Source of the DNA: an uncultured Opitutales bacterium
Lineage (GTDB): Bacteria > Verrucomicrobiota > Verrucomicrobiia > Opitutales > Intestinicryptomonadaceae
Length of the DNA stretch: 64,000 nucleotides
Direction: 5' to 3'
Assembly (NCBI GenBank): GCA_900548275.1
Contig: URJY01000002.1
Span: 186,001-250,000, forward strand
Below the pieces are notes generated by a model, which was given only the letters and a program-made list of their open reading frames with translations, had not been told where the DNA came from and did not search any database. Within the stretch, counting starts at the first letter, position 1. Every line of letters begins with the position of its first letter. The position numbers were made by a program, and so were the translations under genes. Shown here piece by piece: positions 34,067 to 43,657 of this stretch.

Positions 34067-35512
34067 CTACTTCGAGAACTCGGTAAGCGACCTGTCGGTT
34101 ACCGCAATCGGAGAGTCGTAGACGGGCAGATTCTTCACCTTCAGATTTTCGCCGACCCTTTCGAGCGAGTCCGCGGGAATTTCGTAAACTCCGCCCGAGA
34201 GGATGTCGACCCACACGGGGTTTGCGATTTTCGCGCCGCCGACAAGTTCGACGTCCACGGGGACTGTCGAATTTACGTTCGTGGGAGCCGCCTCGGAAAT
34301 CCAGATTGTGTACGAGGGAAGCCCGCTCTCCCTGTCGGTGTAGCCGAACGCCGACACGATAAACGGCGCGTCGAACTTGACGCTTTCCGCGCCCGTCTGG
34401 ACGTCGAACGCGTCGAATACCGCCGCGAGGTTCTGAACCGCGTAGTACGCCTTTTTGATTTTAACGACGCGGTTGTTTTCGTCGGTTTCCAAAAGTCCCT
34501 TTACGTTTACAATCTTGATTGCGTCGCCCTTTGCGTAGCGCATATCGGAAATGGAGAAGACGCTCGTTTCGATGCCGCGCCCCCAGTCGCCGAGCATTCG
34601 GCGCAAGTCCCACTTGGCTTGGGTAAGCTCCGTCCACGGGTGGTTCGTGAGCGCGCCGCCGAGATACCCCTTGGAGGGCGCGCCGTTTTCGCCCTGACGC
34701 AAAATAACCTTGTCGGAATATTTTTTGAGCACCTCCTGCATTTTCGCGACCTTGTGGTACGATTCTTCGGGACGGTATTCGTAGCCGTGGTACGAGAACC
34801 AGTCGAACAGCCCCATCTTGCCCGACTTGTGGATTTGCGAAACGTATTCCTCGAACCACTCGGGATTGAGAATCGCGAGAACAAGACCGGCAATCTTCGC
34901 GTTCGGGTCGTGCTTGCGGATGATTTCCGCAGTGCGGATGTTCATATCGACCGTCTCGGAACGCGGAGTTTTCCTGTTGATGTCGGGCTCGTTCCACATT
35001 TCCCATTCGACCTTGCCCGCATAGCGCGCCGCCATTTTGTCGACCCAGTTATTCCACGCCGCCTTGCCCTCGGGCGTGGACGGCATGCCGCCCTTGAGGA
35101 ACGGAGTTCCGCCGCCCTTGTATATCGAGTTGCCGTAGGAAGTCTGAAGCCAGACGGTCAAGCCGCGCGAACGGGCGTCGTCTATGATTTTGTCGAGCCA
35201 CGCGAAGTCGTAGACGCCCTTGGTCTTTTCCGTTTTCGCCCAACCGCCCTGCAGCCTGATTTTCCTGATTCCGAGCGGAGCAAGATACTGCTTGTACGCG
35301 TCGTAGTCGGCGTAGTCGCGGTCGAGAGTCTCGCAACCGACCGTGATGTTGTTGTTCGTTTTCGAAACGTCCTTGGGCGTGAGCACGCCCAACTTCGCAT
35401 AGGGAACGCGCAAGTCGGTTTTGATTCTGTCGTTGGATGTGTCGATTTTCGGCGATGCGAAAGTCGAAACTGCGGCGAGCGCAAAGGCGGCGAGCAAAAA
35501 AGTTTTTTTCAT
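34067..35512 (-). CDS. Secreted clan GH-A glycoside hydrolase (GH39/GH5/GH30-like)
   Basis: A 481-residue protein with a signal peptide (MKKTFLLAAFALAAVSTFAS). The catalytic barrel has the acid/base Glu in W-E-M-W-N-E-P-D (about residue 170) and a candidate nucleophile Glu in I-L-R-Q-G-E-N-G (about residue 277). It ends with a beta-rich C-terminal domain. This is the clan GH-A pattern. Because it lies in the uronate operon directly after uxaC and the mannonate oxidoreductase gene, I infer that it cleaves a uronic-acid-containing glycan or glycoside in the periplasm or outside. The exact family (GH39 is my best guess) is uncertain. Confidence 0.7.
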   Translation of the reverse strand: MKKTFLLAAFALAAVSTFASPKIDTSNDRIKTDLRVPYAKLGVLTPKDVSKTNNNITVGCETLDRDYADYDAYKQYLAPLGIRKIRLQGGWAKTEKTKGVYDFAWLDKIIDDARSRGLTVWLQTSYGNSIYKGGGTPFLKGGMPSTPEGKAAWNNWVDKMAARYAGKVEWEMWNEPDINRKTPRSETVDMNIRTAEIIRKHDPNAKIAGLVLAILNPEWFEEYVSQIHKSGKMGLFDWFSYHGYEYRPEESYHKVAKMQEVLKKYSDKVILRQGENGAPSKGYLGGALTNHPWTELTQAKWDLRRMLGDWGRGIETSVFSISDMRYAKGDAIKIVNVKGLLETDENNRVVKIKKAYYAVQNLAAVFDAFDVQTGAESVKFDAPFIVSAFGYTDRESGLPSYTIWISEAAPTNVNSTVPVDVELVGGAKIANPVWVDILSGGVYEIPADSLERVGENLKVKNLPVYDSPIAVTDRSLTEFSK

Positions 35513-35533
35513 AATGGGATCCTCCCTATCACA

Positions 35534-36367
35534 TTAAAGTCCGGAACACGAGAGAAATCCGCCGTCGACCGGAACTGTAATTCCCGTTACGAACGCCGCG
35601 TTTTTGTCGTCGATGAGCCAGTTGACGCAGCCCAAAAGTTCGGATGCGTCGCCGAAACGCTTCATCGGGGTCTGTCTGATGATGTTCGCCCCGCGCGCCG
35701 AGTAGCCGCCGTCGGGCGTAAGAAGCAGTTTCGCGCTGCGTTCGTTGACGAAGAACCCGGGGGCTACCGCGTTTACCCTGATTTTTGCGGGCGCAAGATA
35801 CGCCGCAAGCCACTGGGTGAAGTTGGATATGCCCGCCTTGCTGAGCGCGTATGCGGGAATGCGCGAAAGGGGTCTGTAGGTGTTCATCGACGCGAAGTTG
35901 ACGATTGCACCGCCACCCGCCTCCGCCATATCGCGGGCGAAGACGCGGCACGGAATGAGCGTGCCCATAACGTTTATGTCGATTACGTCGCGGATTTTGT
36001 CGGCGGAAAGATTGAAGAAGCCGCGCCCGTCGAAATCGGACGAAAGTTCCTTCGGGTCGAATTCGTTGATTGTCGTTACCGCGTCGGGTTGGTTGCCGCC
36101 CGCGCCGTTTATCAGCACCGAAACCGCACCGTACTTGGCGAAGACTTCGTCGCGAACCTCCTTCATGCGCGCCTCGTCGCGGACGTCGGCGGAAATCGGC
36201 AGACACTCGCCGCCCGCCGCGCGGATTTTGTCGGCGGTAATCTGCAGTTTTTCCATGCTTCTGCCGAGCACCACCACATTGTACCCGCGCGAAGCCAAAT
36301 CGATTGCAATGGCTGAGCAAAGCGTACCGCCCGCTCCCGTAACAACAGCTGTTTTGTTTTTTGTCAT
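35534..36367 (-). CDS. SDR-family D-mannonate oxidoreductase (fructuronate reductase)
   Basis: A 277-residue short-chain dehydrogenase. The NAD(P) loop T-G-A-G-G-T-L-C-S-A is at residues 11-20, with N-G-A-G-G-N-Q-P-D, S-M-N-T-Y and the catalytic Y-A-L-S-K, and C-terminal T-V-P-V-D-G-G-F. The pattern N-G-A-G-G-N plus F-V-T-G-x-x-x-P-V-D-G-G-F agrees with the YjmF-type D-mannonate oxidoreductases. It reduces D-fructuronate, the product of UxaC acting on glucuronate. It starts 3 bp after the uxaC stop, so the enzymes are coupled. Non-SDR UxuB is the usual E. coli form; this is the SDR alternative. The next enzyme, mannonate dehydratase UxuA, is not in the window. Confidence 0.8.
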   Translation of the reverse strand: MTKNKTAVVTGAGGTLCSAIAIDLASRGYNVVVLGRSMEKLQITADKIRAAGGECLPISADVRDEARMKEVRDEVFAKYGAVSVLINGAGGNQPDAVTTINEFDPKELSSDFDGRGFFNLSADKIRDVIDINVMGTLIPCRVFARDMAEAGGGAIVNFASMNTYRPLSRIPAYALSKAGISNFTQWLAAYLAPAKIRVNAVAPGFFVNERSAKLLLTPDGGYSARGANIIRQTPMKRFGDASELLGCVNWLIDDKNAAFVTGITVPVDGGFLSCSGL

Positions 36368-36370
36368 AGC

Positions 36371-37753
36371 TTAGAATATCCAGTTTTTAGAGTTGAAGTA
36401 TGAAATGTCGGAGGCGGCTTTCGAGAGGAAGTCGAAGTCCGAGGGAATCTCGCCGCGTTCGGCGGCGGACGCCAGAAATTCGCACAGAATTCTGCGGAAA
36501 TATTCGTGGCGCGAGAACGAAAGTATGCTGCGCGAATCGGTCGTCATTCCGACGAAGTTGGCGAGCAGCCCGTAGGCGGCAAGCGAACGCATCTGCGCGC
36601 GGATTCCGTCGAGATGGTCGTTGTACCACCAAGCGGGCCCGAACTGAACCAGCGGCGCAACGCCGTCGCGCGAGAACGAGCCAGAAAGCGTCGCGAACGC
36701 GCAGTTGTCGGCGGGATTGAGCGTGTACAAAACGGTTTTCGGAAGTCCGCCGCCCATATCCACGTCGTCGAGGAAACGCGCAAGCGAGGATATGTCGCAG
36801 GTTCTGCCTATCGAGGGGTAGCCGCCCGCTGCGCCCGCAAGCGCGCGCAGGCGCGAGCTCGTGTAGCGTTCCGCGCCGATGTGCAGCTGCAGAACCCATC
36901 CGCGCCGCGAGTATTCGACGGCGAGTTCGCGGAGCAGATACGACTTGAGCAAAACGATGTCGCCCCCGTCGGCAGTGCCGTCGAGAACCGCCGCAAACGC
37001 CTTTGCCGCCGCGTCTTTCGACGCCGAAACATACGCAAAGCCGTTGTCGAGCGAGTGGTCGGCGAGCCTGCACGAGGCGTCGGAAAACGCGTCGAGACGC
37101 AGCTTCAAAACGCCCAAGTAGTCGTCGAGATTTTTCGCCGTGCCGAATTTTTGAAGCTTTGCAAACCAGTCCTTGAACGTCGGCAAGCCGAACGAGAAAA
37201 CTGAATCGGCGCGCAGAGACGGCAGAACCGCGAACGTGCCCGCCTTCGCCGTCGCCGCCTTGTGCACGGAAACGTCGGCAAGAAGGTCGTCGGAAGTGCA
37301 AAGCGTTTCAACGTTCATCGAGCGCAAGACGGAATTGACGGTCGTCTTTTCGGCGGCAAGGTGCGCGTCGAATCTGCGCATAAGCTCGTCGGCATTTTCG
37401 GGGCACAGAACTTCGTCGCAGCCGAAGAACCTTTCGGTTTCCATCATCGACCAGTGGAAGAGCGGATTCCCCCACGTCTTGGGGAGCGTCCGCGCCCACG
37501 CGGCGAACTTTTCCGAGTCGGACGCGCCGCCCGAAATCTCGCGCTCGCACACGCCGTTGAGGCGCATCGCGCGGTGCTTGTAGGGGTCGGAGACAACCCA
37601 AAGCTTGGCGGCGGAGTTGACGGGCGCGTCGGCTGCGATTGCCGAGGCGTCGAGGTGGTTGTGGTAGTCTATAATCGGCAGACCCGCGACTTTTTCGAAA
37701 AGCGCGCGCGCCAAATCCGATTTCAGAAACAGATTTTTTGTATCGAATTTCAT
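36371..37753 (-). CDS. uxaC: Glucuronate/galacturonate isomerase UxaC
   Basis: A 460-residue member of the amidohydrolase-fold uronate isomerases. The N-terminal metal motif is I-I-D-Y-H-N-H-L-D, and the later L-Q-L-H-I-G-A-E-R-Y and D-S-R-S-I-L-S-F-S-R-H-E-Y-F-R-R-I-L motifs are typical of UxaC. It converts D-glucuronate to D-fructuronate and D-galacturonate to D-tagaturonate in the cytosol. Length is normal. It lies 16 bp after the symporter gene and 3 bp before the mannonate oxidoreductase gene, which makes the operon function clear. Confidence 0.92.
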   Translation of the reverse strand: MKFDTKNLFLKSDLARALFEKVAGLPIIDYHNHLDASAIAADAPVNSAAKLWVVSDPYKHRAMRLNGVCEREISGGASDSEKFAAWARTLPKTWGNPLFHWSMMETERFFGCDEVLCPENADELMRRFDAHLAAEKTTVNSVLRSMNVETLCTSDDLLADVSVHKAATAKAGTFAVLPSLRADSVFSFGLPTFKDWFAKLQKFGTAKNLDDYLGVLKLRLDAFSDASCRLADHSLDNGFAYVSASKDAAAKAFAAVLDGTADGGDIVLLKSYLLRELAVEYSRRGWVLQLHIGAERYTSSRLRALAGAAGGYPSIGRTCDISSLARFLDDVDMGGGLPKTVLYTLNPADNCAFATLSGSFSRDGVAPLVQFGPAWWYNDHLDGIRAQMRSLAAYGLLANFVGMTTDSRSILSFSRHEYFRRILCEFLASAAERGEIPSDFDFLSKAASDISYFNSKNWIF

Positions 37754-37769
37754 TGTAAATAGACGGAAA

Positions 37770-39431
37770 TTATTCGCGTTCGAAACGCCTGCAAACCGCG
37801 TATACGCCGCCCGCAGAAACTATGCACAGAACCGCGGCGACGACGCCGTAAAGCCCGCCCTTTTCGCCGACCGACGGCAGGCTCGTCCCGCCGAAGAGCA
37901 GCCCCGAAACGACCATCGAGAACACGAAAAGGCGCACAATCGAACGGATGTAGGGCTTGGAAATTTCGGGCTTTTCCGACTCGGGGATGGGCGTTTCGAT
38001 TTTCGCGAAAAGTTCGCGCTCACCCGCGGAGTAGTCGCGCTTTCCGCAAAACGCGGGGTAGAAATAAACCGCAAGACATACGACAATCTCGATAAGAGTG
38101 CCGATTTCCCACGAAATCTGCGGCAGCATATTGAGAATGATACCGAGAATTACGCCAACGACAATCGTGTAGACCGAAGAGTTTTGGGTGGGAGTCTTCG
38201 CGACTATGCCGAGCACGAGCGGTATGCCGACGGGAATCGCCAGAATGCCCGTGAAGAGCTTGTTCGCCTCGAACGCGCCGCCGAAATTGCGTATTCCTAA
38301 CGCGCCGAAAATCATAATCACGCCTACGAGAACGGTCGAAATTCTGGCGACCTTCAAAAGCTTTGCGCCGTCGGCGGAGGGGTTGAACATGCGCTTGTAG
38401 ATGTCGGTTGTAATCACGCCCGCCATTATGTTGTACTCGGCGTTGAGCGAGGACATCGTTGCGGCGAACATCGACGAGAACATAATGCCCATCACGCCCG
38501 CGGGCAGGAGCATCGACGAAATCATCACGTACGACATTTCGGGGTCGGGAATCTCGGGAACGATAAGCGGCGAGAGCACCGCGGGAATCAGAAATACGGG
38601 GGCGAAGACGAAGAACAAAACCGCGCTGTATATGCCCACTTTCTTCGCGGCGGATTCGTCGCGCACGCAGTAGAATTTCTGGATGAACGTCCAGTTCTCG
38701 TTGTACTTGATTGTCACCATCACGCAGTAGACCGCAAGCCAGAGCCACTGCCCTTTCGGACCGTTGAAGAAGTCGAGGTGTTCGGGGAACTTCTGCGTCA
38801 ACGCCGCGAATCCGCCCGAAGCGTCTATCGAAAGCGGAAGCAGAATCGCCGTTACGAGAATGAGAATTATAAACTGAACCGTGCTCATTATCGAGACTGT
38901 CCAAATTCCGCCGACTATGTTAAAGAGCGTTACAATCACGCCCGAAATGGCAATAGCCCATTCGAGCGAAAGCGGCGTAACAGCCGAAATGAAAAGCCCG
39001 ATTGCATACAGGCGCACCATATTGTCGAGGAACCTCATCACAAGCCCGAGCCACATAACGAGCTTGCGGACGGGATAGCCGTAGCGGCGTTCCAGATACT
39101 CGACGGGCGTCGTGTCGCCCGTGCGCCGCCACCGCGCGCCGAAAAACAACCCCGCCACAAGACACCCCGGGACTGTCGTCAAAAACACCGTAATGGAGAC
39201 GAACCCGTACTCGTAGGCGATACCCGCGTATGCAACGAACACGAAGGTACTGAAAAGCCCCATGTAGTTGGTGATTGTCGCCATCACCCACGGAATCGCA
39301 CCGCCGCCCTTGAAGAACGAACTCGAGTCCTTCACGAACCAGCCGAACGCGAACCCGATGACCGCCATCAGCGCGATGTAGACGAAAATCGCAATATAGT
39401 CGAAGTTTTGAAGCGAAATACACTCTGTCAT
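37770..39431 (-). CDS. Sodium:solute symporter (SSS family), probably uronate uptake
   Basis: A 553-residue inner-membrane transporter with about 13 hydrophobic segments. It shows the SSS pattern F-F-K-G-G-G-A-I-P-W-V and W-R-R-T-G-D-T-T-P-V-E-Y-L-E-R-R-Y-G, plus the Na+-site-type A-T-M-S-S-L-N-A-E-Y-N. It is the first gene of the operon with uxaC, the SDR and a glycosidase, so uptake of glucuronate/galacturonate or a short oligosaccharide is inferred. The C-terminal hydrophilic loop (I-E-T-P-I-P-E-S-E) precedes one or two further helices. Confidence 0.85.
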   Translation of the reverse strand: MTECISLQNFDYIAIFVYIALMAVIGFAFGWFVKDSSSFFKGGGAIPWVMATITNYMGLFSTFVFVAYAGIAYEYGFVSITVFLTTVPGCLVAGLFFGARWRRTGDTTPVEYLERRYGYPVRKLVMWLGLVMRFLDNMVRLYAIGLFISAVTPLSLEWAIAISGVIVTLFNIVGGIWTVSIMSTVQFIILILVTAILLPLSIDASGGFAALTQKFPEHLDFFNGPKGQWLWLAVYCVMVTIKYNENWTFIQKFYCVRDESAAKKVGIYSAVLFFVFAPVFLIPAVLSPLIVPEIPDPEMSYVMISSMLLPAGVMGIMFSSMFAATMSSLNAEYNIMAGVITTDIYKRMFNPSADGAKLLKVARISTVLVGVIMIFGALGIRNFGGAFEANKLFTGILAIPVGIPLVLGIVAKTPTQNSSVYTIVVGVILGIILNMLPQISWEIGTLIEIVVCLAVYFYPAFCGKRDYSAGERELFAKIETPIPESEKPEISKPYIRSIVRLFVFSMVVSGLLFGGTSLPSVGEKGGLYGVVAAVLCIVSAGGVYAVCRRFERE

Positions 39432-39551
39432 AGCAATCTCTTTCCTTTAGAGAAAACTAACAGGCTGCGGCAAAACTCCGCAATCCAATAAACCCGCAAA
39501 ACATATCAACCGTTCGCCGATTTAACAAACTGAAATACAACACACAATGCA

Positions 39552-39592
39552 CAAAAAAAAACGGCTTGCCCCCGAAATCCGAAGACAAGCCG
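39552..39592 (-). terminator. Terminator of the hem-rnr operon
   Basis: The stem CGGCTTG/CAAGCCG with a 17-nt internal part is followed on the minus strand by nine T, 20 bp past the rnr stop. Confidence 0.8.
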
Positions 39593-39611
39593 AAAAGATG
39601 AACGGGCTTTG

Positions 39612-41945
39612 CTATTTGCGTCTGCCCCTGTTGCGCTTCGACTGCGCCCTGCCCGCGCCCGTCGCCAGATGGAAATCTATCTGCCGCTTGAACCTGTCGA
39701 CCGACTCGACCTCCACGCGCACCTTGTCGCCGACGCGAAAAGTCGTGCCAGAACTTCTGCCGCGAAGCTGCGTGCCGTCGTCGGAAAGCCTGTAGATGTC
39801 GTCGCGCATCGTGTGGACGTGCACGAAGCCGAACGCCGCAGACTCGGTAAGCTCCACGAAGAACCCGTGGTTCGACACAGCCGAAACCACAGCCTCGAAC
39901 GACTTCCCCGAACCTATCGCCCGCTCGAAGAACTCCATCAGCTTTACCTTGCGCGAATCCCTTTCGGCGTCGGCACTGTTCTGCTCGGTCGTCGAAATGT
40001 GCGCTGCGATTGTCTCGAGCTGCGCTTTGTCGGGCGTTTTGATGACGGTTTTGGACGCGCCCTCGCAGCGCATTTTGCGCATAAGGTAGTCGAGATTTCT
40101 GTGCACGGTAAGGTCGGCGTATCTGCGTATCGGCGAAGTGAAGTGCGCGTAGTAGACCTTGTTCAGCCCGTAGTGCCCGTCGGCGGAAGCCCTGTACTCG
40201 GCGCGCTTGAGGCTGCGCAGGAATTTGGTTTTGAGCAGATAGCTCTGTTGGTGTTTCTCGATTTGCGCGAGCACTTTCAGAACCTCCCTGCGCGAAGTGA
40301 GGTCGCCGCAGGTTATGCCGAAAGTTTCGAGTTCGTCGCGCAGCTCGGCGAGCTTTTCCGCGTCGGGGTCGTCGTGCACGCGCGATATGTACGGAATTTT
40401 GTTCGAGAAAAGCGCGTGCGCAACGGCTTCGTTCGCCGCGAGCATAAACTCTTCGATGAGCTGGTGGCTTTCGTTGTACTCGATTTTTTCGATTCTGTCG
40501 GCGTACCCGTCCTTGTCGCAGAAGATTTTGAATTCGGGAATCTCGAGGTCGAGACTGCCGTTTTTCATTCTGAGCTTGCGGATTGTCGAGGCAATGCTCC
40601 ACAATACGCGCAGATTCGATTTCAGCTCCGCGAAATCTTCTTTCGACAAGTCCGCAAGGGGCTTGCCGCCGAATGCGGTCTCGTAGTTTTCGGGCGGCTT
40701 TACGGCGAGAATCTTCGCGTCGTCGTCCTCGGTGATGAGCGCGTGCGCCTGCTCGTAGCTGAGCCGCTTGACGCTCCTGATTACCGAATTTGCAAAGCGC
40801 GCCGACGTGCACGCGCCGTTTTTGTCGAAGCGCATAAACACGCTTTTTACAAGCCTGTCCTCGTCCTCTACCAAACTGCAAATGCCGTTCGAAAGCTCGA
40901 AAGGCAGCATGGGCAGAACCGTGCCCACAAGATACGTCGAGTTGCCGCGCGCGCACGCCTCCTTGTCGGTCGCCGTGTTGGGTTTTACGTAGTACGAAAC
41001 GTCGGCGATGTGCACGCCGATCTCCCAGCCGTCTTTGTCGCGCACGAGCGAAATTGCGTCGTCGAAATCCTTCGCGTCTTCGGGGTCGATTGTTATAGTG
41101 AATTTGCCGCGCATATCGCAACGCCCCGAAACGTCGCGCTTCGAAACCGAAGACGGAACTTTGGAGACCTCCGCAAGCACGCCCTGCGGAAACGTTTCGG
41201 AAAGGTCGTACTTCGAGAGAATCGCGCGGTATTCCGACATCGGGGTGTGGCTTTCGCCGAAGTTTTCGACGATTTCGCCCGTCGGGTTGATGTGCCGCTG
41301 CCGCCACTCGTTGAGCCTTACCGAAACCTTGTCGTTTTCCTTCGGCTCGGGGACTGCCGCCGACTTGGCGGGGTCGGAAACGATTACGTCGTAGAAGAAT
41401 TTCGGGTCGTCGGGAACGACGTGCCAGAAGTTGTAGTTGCGTTTGAGCGTGCCTATTACGAACTCGTTTTTGCGCTCGAGAATGCGCACAACCCGCGCGT
41501 ATTTTTTGTCGGAGTCGTCCGCAAAACGCGCCTTGCCGGCGCGGCGGCGCGATTTTTTGCCGAACGCCCCGTGCGTGTTTTTCGACGCGCGACGGTACTG
41601 CGGAATGACCCTCGCCAGAATCTTGTCGCCGTTGAGCGCAACGCCCGTGTCTTCGGTGCGGAACTCAACTTCCGAACCGTCGGGCAGCTTCATCCGCGCA
41701 CGACCGTTGGGGCGGAAGTCGATGACGCCGCTTACCAAGTCGAGCTCTTCGAGCGCGCCGTACCTGTCGCCCTTGACCCGCGCGACTTCGCCGTTTTTCG
41801 CCATATCGAAAAGGATTTTCTTGAGCTTGAGCACGTCCCTGCGGTCGAGCCCCAGCTCGGACGCGATTTCGTGGACGGTGCGCGGAACGTAGTTTTTGCC
41901 GCGCATCAGATTTTTCAGTTTTTCGGATATGTTTTCGACATTCAT
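39612..41945 (-). CDS. rnr: Ribonuclease R
   Basis: A 777-residue 3'-5' exoribonuclease of the RNB family. An N-terminal winged-helix and cold-shock domains (to about residue 220) are followed by the RNB catalytic core with I-D-P-E-D-A-K-D-F-D-D-A-I-S-L (near residue 275, the Asp cluster that binds Mg). A C-terminal S1 domain (G-F-F-V-E-L-T-E-S-A-A-F-G-F-V-H-V) and a basic tail rich in R and K complete it. It degrades structured RNA. Its ATG overlaps the stop of the hemX-like gene by 1 nt (TAATG), so it is translationally coupled to the haem genes. Confidence 0.92.
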   Translation of the reverse strand: MNVENISEKLKNLMRGKNYVPRTVHEIASELGLDRRDVLKLKKILFDMAKNGEVARVKGDRYGALEELDLVSGVIDFRPNGRARMKLPDGSEVEFRTEDTGVALNGDKILARVIPQYRRASKNTHGAFGKKSRRRAGKARFADDSDKKYARVVRILERKNEFVIGTLKRNYNFWHVVPDDPKFFYDVIVSDPAKSAAVPEPKENDKVSVRLNEWRQRHINPTGEIVENFGESHTPMSEYRAILSKYDLSETFPQGVLAEVSKVPSSVSKRDVSGRCDMRGKFTITIDPEDAKDFDDAISLVRDKDGWEIGVHIADVSYYVKPNTATDKEACARGNSTYLVGTVLPMLPFELSNGICSLVEDEDRLVKSVFMRFDKNGACTSARFANSVIRSVKRLSYEQAHALITEDDDAKILAVKPPENYETAFGGKPLADLSKEDFAELKSNLRVLWSIASTIRKLRMKNGSLDLEIPEFKIFCDKDGYADRIEKIEYNESHQLIEEFMLAANEAVAHALFSNKIPYISRVHDDPDAEKLAELRDELETFGITCGDLTSRREVLKVLAQIEKHQQSYLLKTKFLRSLKRAEYRASADGHYGLNKVYYAHFTSPIRRYADLTVHRNLDYLMRKMRCEGASKTVIKTPDKAQLETIAAHISTTEQNSADAERDSRKVKLMEFFERAIGSGKSFEAVVSAVSNHGFFVELTESAAFGFVHVHTMRDDIYRLSDDGTQLRGRSSGTTFRVGDKVRVEVESVDRFKRQIDFHLATGAGRAQSKRNRGRRK

Positions 41946-42745
41946 TACAGAACCGTTCTAAGCTCGATTGGCACGAGCAGGATTAACGCCGCCGCAAACA
42001 GCGCGATTGAAAATTTTGCAAGCCGCACCCCGCGGAGCACGCCGAAGACCGCAAGCGCGCAAAACGCCGCCTGCCCCGCAAAGACCGCCGCGCCCGCCGC
42101 GAATTTTACGAGCATTGCGCAGTTCGTGTCGGCGGAGGAAACCATATACGCGCCGAGCGCAATCGACGCGAGCATGGACGCCGCTGCGGTCGACGCGAAC
42201 GCCCCGACTCCGCGTTCGAGCGTGTAGAGCGACGGCATTGCCGACACTTTCGGCAGCGCGGTCTTGCCGCGCAGAATGGAGCACTGGCGCAGATACAGCC
42301 CGCCGAGCAACGCCGAAGCGGCGGTAAAGCCGTACGAAAACGCAGCCAAAATTCCGTGCGCCGCCGCGTACGAAAGAACCGACTTCGGCGCGCTTTCCAT
42401 CGCCGCGGGAAACGCGGGACAGCACGCGGGCAAAAGCGTCAGAACGGCGGCGGGCAGCATCGAGAAAAACCCCGCAAGCGGAGTGCGCATAAAAAGCGAA
42501 ACCGCAAGCTGCAGCGCGGCAAAAATCCACGCAGTCGATTCCACAAATTCGTACGAAGTGCCCACGGGCACGCGAGAAGTCTGCCAGCACCGCAGCCCCA
42601 ACGCCGCCGTGTGGAACGCGAACCCCGCAAGCGCGGTAAAAAACGCCATGCGACGCCGAGCAGCCCCGACCTCGCCGAAGCCCGCCGACAGGAACGACGC
42701 GCCGTAGAGCGCGCCCGCAATGAAAAGCAGTATCGTAAAAATCAT
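41945..42745 (-). CDS. HemX/CcsA-like cytochrome c assembly membrane protein
   Basis: A 266-residue polytopic membrane protein with about eight helices, beginning MIFTILLFIAGALYGASFL. A histidine follows in F-A-F-H-T-A-A-L-G-L-R, then the R-V-P-V-G-T-S-Y-E-F-V-E-S-T-A-W segment, typical of the cytochrome c assembly (CcsA/CcmF/HemX) superfamily, and a further A-A-H-G-I-L-A-A-F-S-Y-G. Because the operon encodes ferrochelatase and protoporphyrinogen oxidase, I infer the HemX type (haem biosynthesis membrane protein). The ATG overlaps the hemH stop (ATGA), and the stop shares one base with the rnr start. Confidence 0.75.
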   Translation of the reverse strand: MIFTILLFIAGALYGASFLSAGFGEVGAARRRMAFFTALAGFAFHTAALGLRCWQTSRVPVGTSYEFVESTAWIFAALQLAVSLFMRTPLAGFFSMLPAAVLTLLPACCPAFPAAMESAPKSVLSYAAAHGILAAFSYGFTAASALLGGLYLRQCSILRGKTALPKVSAMPSLYTLERGVGAFASTAAASMLASIALGAYMVSSADTNCAMLVKFAAGAAVFAGQAAFCALAVFGVLRGVRLAKFSIALFAAALILLVPIELRTVL

Positions 42746-43653
42746 TTCGCCTCCTCGAAAAGTGCGCAGAACAATTCGGCGTGTTTGTCGGAATCGTTCG
42801 GGCACGGACAATAGTTAAAACGCCTTCCTCCGTATTCAAGAAAATACGAACGCGCCTCCTCGGCAATTTCCGAAAGCGTCTCGGCGCAGTCGCACGAAAA
42901 CGCGGGGCACACAACCGACACCCCCTCCGCGCCGCGCCGCGCAAGCTTGCGCAGAAGCGAGCGCGTTGACGGCTCGAGCCACCTGCCCCGCCCCATCTTC
43001 GACTGCCACCCGAGCAGCGCGTTTCCGCAGCCGAGCCTTTCAATCAGAAGCCTCGCCGTCGTTTCGCACTCGGCAGCGTAGGGGCTGCCGCGCGTCTGCG
43101 AAATCGGCACGGAATGGAACGACAAAATCAGCGGGTCGTCTCCGACGCGCCGCACGTTTTCGGCGAGAGCCTCGATATAAAGCGGATGGTCGCAGTACGA
43201 CTGGCGGAAGGAAAATCTTTTTCCGCCGACGGCGGCGGCAACCGCAGCCTTTGCCGACTGCGTCATCGAAAGCGAATTTTGCGGATACATCGGTACGAAG
43301 TCGAAAAAGTCGCAACCCTCGGCGGAAAGCCGCGCGACTACATCGGCAATCGAATCGCGCCCGTAGCGGAACGCCGCGTACACCCTTTCGCCCGACATCG
43401 CCGAAACCTTGTCGGCAAGCGAGCGAGTGTACGCAACAAGCGGAAACTCGCCGCACACCGCAATGCGCCTTGCAGTGTCGAGATACCTCCCCGCGCGCCG
43501 ACGCGCAATGAAGCCCGCAAGCAGGCGGCGGACTGCGGTCGGAAACGGCAGAATGAAGGGGTCGGATAGAAACTGCCGCAAAAATCTTTCCGCCGCCGAC
43601 TCCGAAAAATCGGTTGGCGCGCCGAGATTTATTATTATGCGGGCTTTCGACAC
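42742..43653 (-). CDS. hemH: Ferrochelatase
   Basis: A 303-residue class-II chelatase. The active His is in I-L-S-F-H-S-V-P (about residue 181), and the second conserved acidic site in C-A-E-T-L-S-E-I near residue 260. The N-terminal I-I-N-L-G-A-P is characteristic. It inserts Fe2+ into the porphyrin. A cysteine-rich tail (Y-C-P-C-P-N) might bind a Fe-S cluster, as in some ferrochelatases. It starts 5 bp after the hemY stop, and its own stop overlaps the hemX-like start. Confidence 0.9.
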   Translation of the reverse strand: MSKARIIINLGAPTDFSESAAERFLRQFLSDPFILPFPTAVRRLLAGFIARRRAGRYLDTARRIAVCGEFPLVAYTRSLADKVSAMSGERVYAAFRYGRDSIADVVARLSAEGCDFFDFVPMYPQNSLSMTQSAKAAVAAAVGGKRFSFRQSYCDHPLYIEALAENVRRVGDDPLILSFHSVPISQTRGSPYAAECETTARLLIERLGCGNALLGWQSKMGRGRWLEPSTRSLLRKLARRGAEGVSVVCPAFSCDCAETLSEIAEEARSYFLEYGGRRFNYCPCPNDSDKHAELFCALFEEAK

Positions 43654-43657
43654 GTTT

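Noticed and set aside
39432..39611. A LacI-type operator upstream of the symporter gene
   Set aside because: No convincing palindrome with a central CG could be found by eye.
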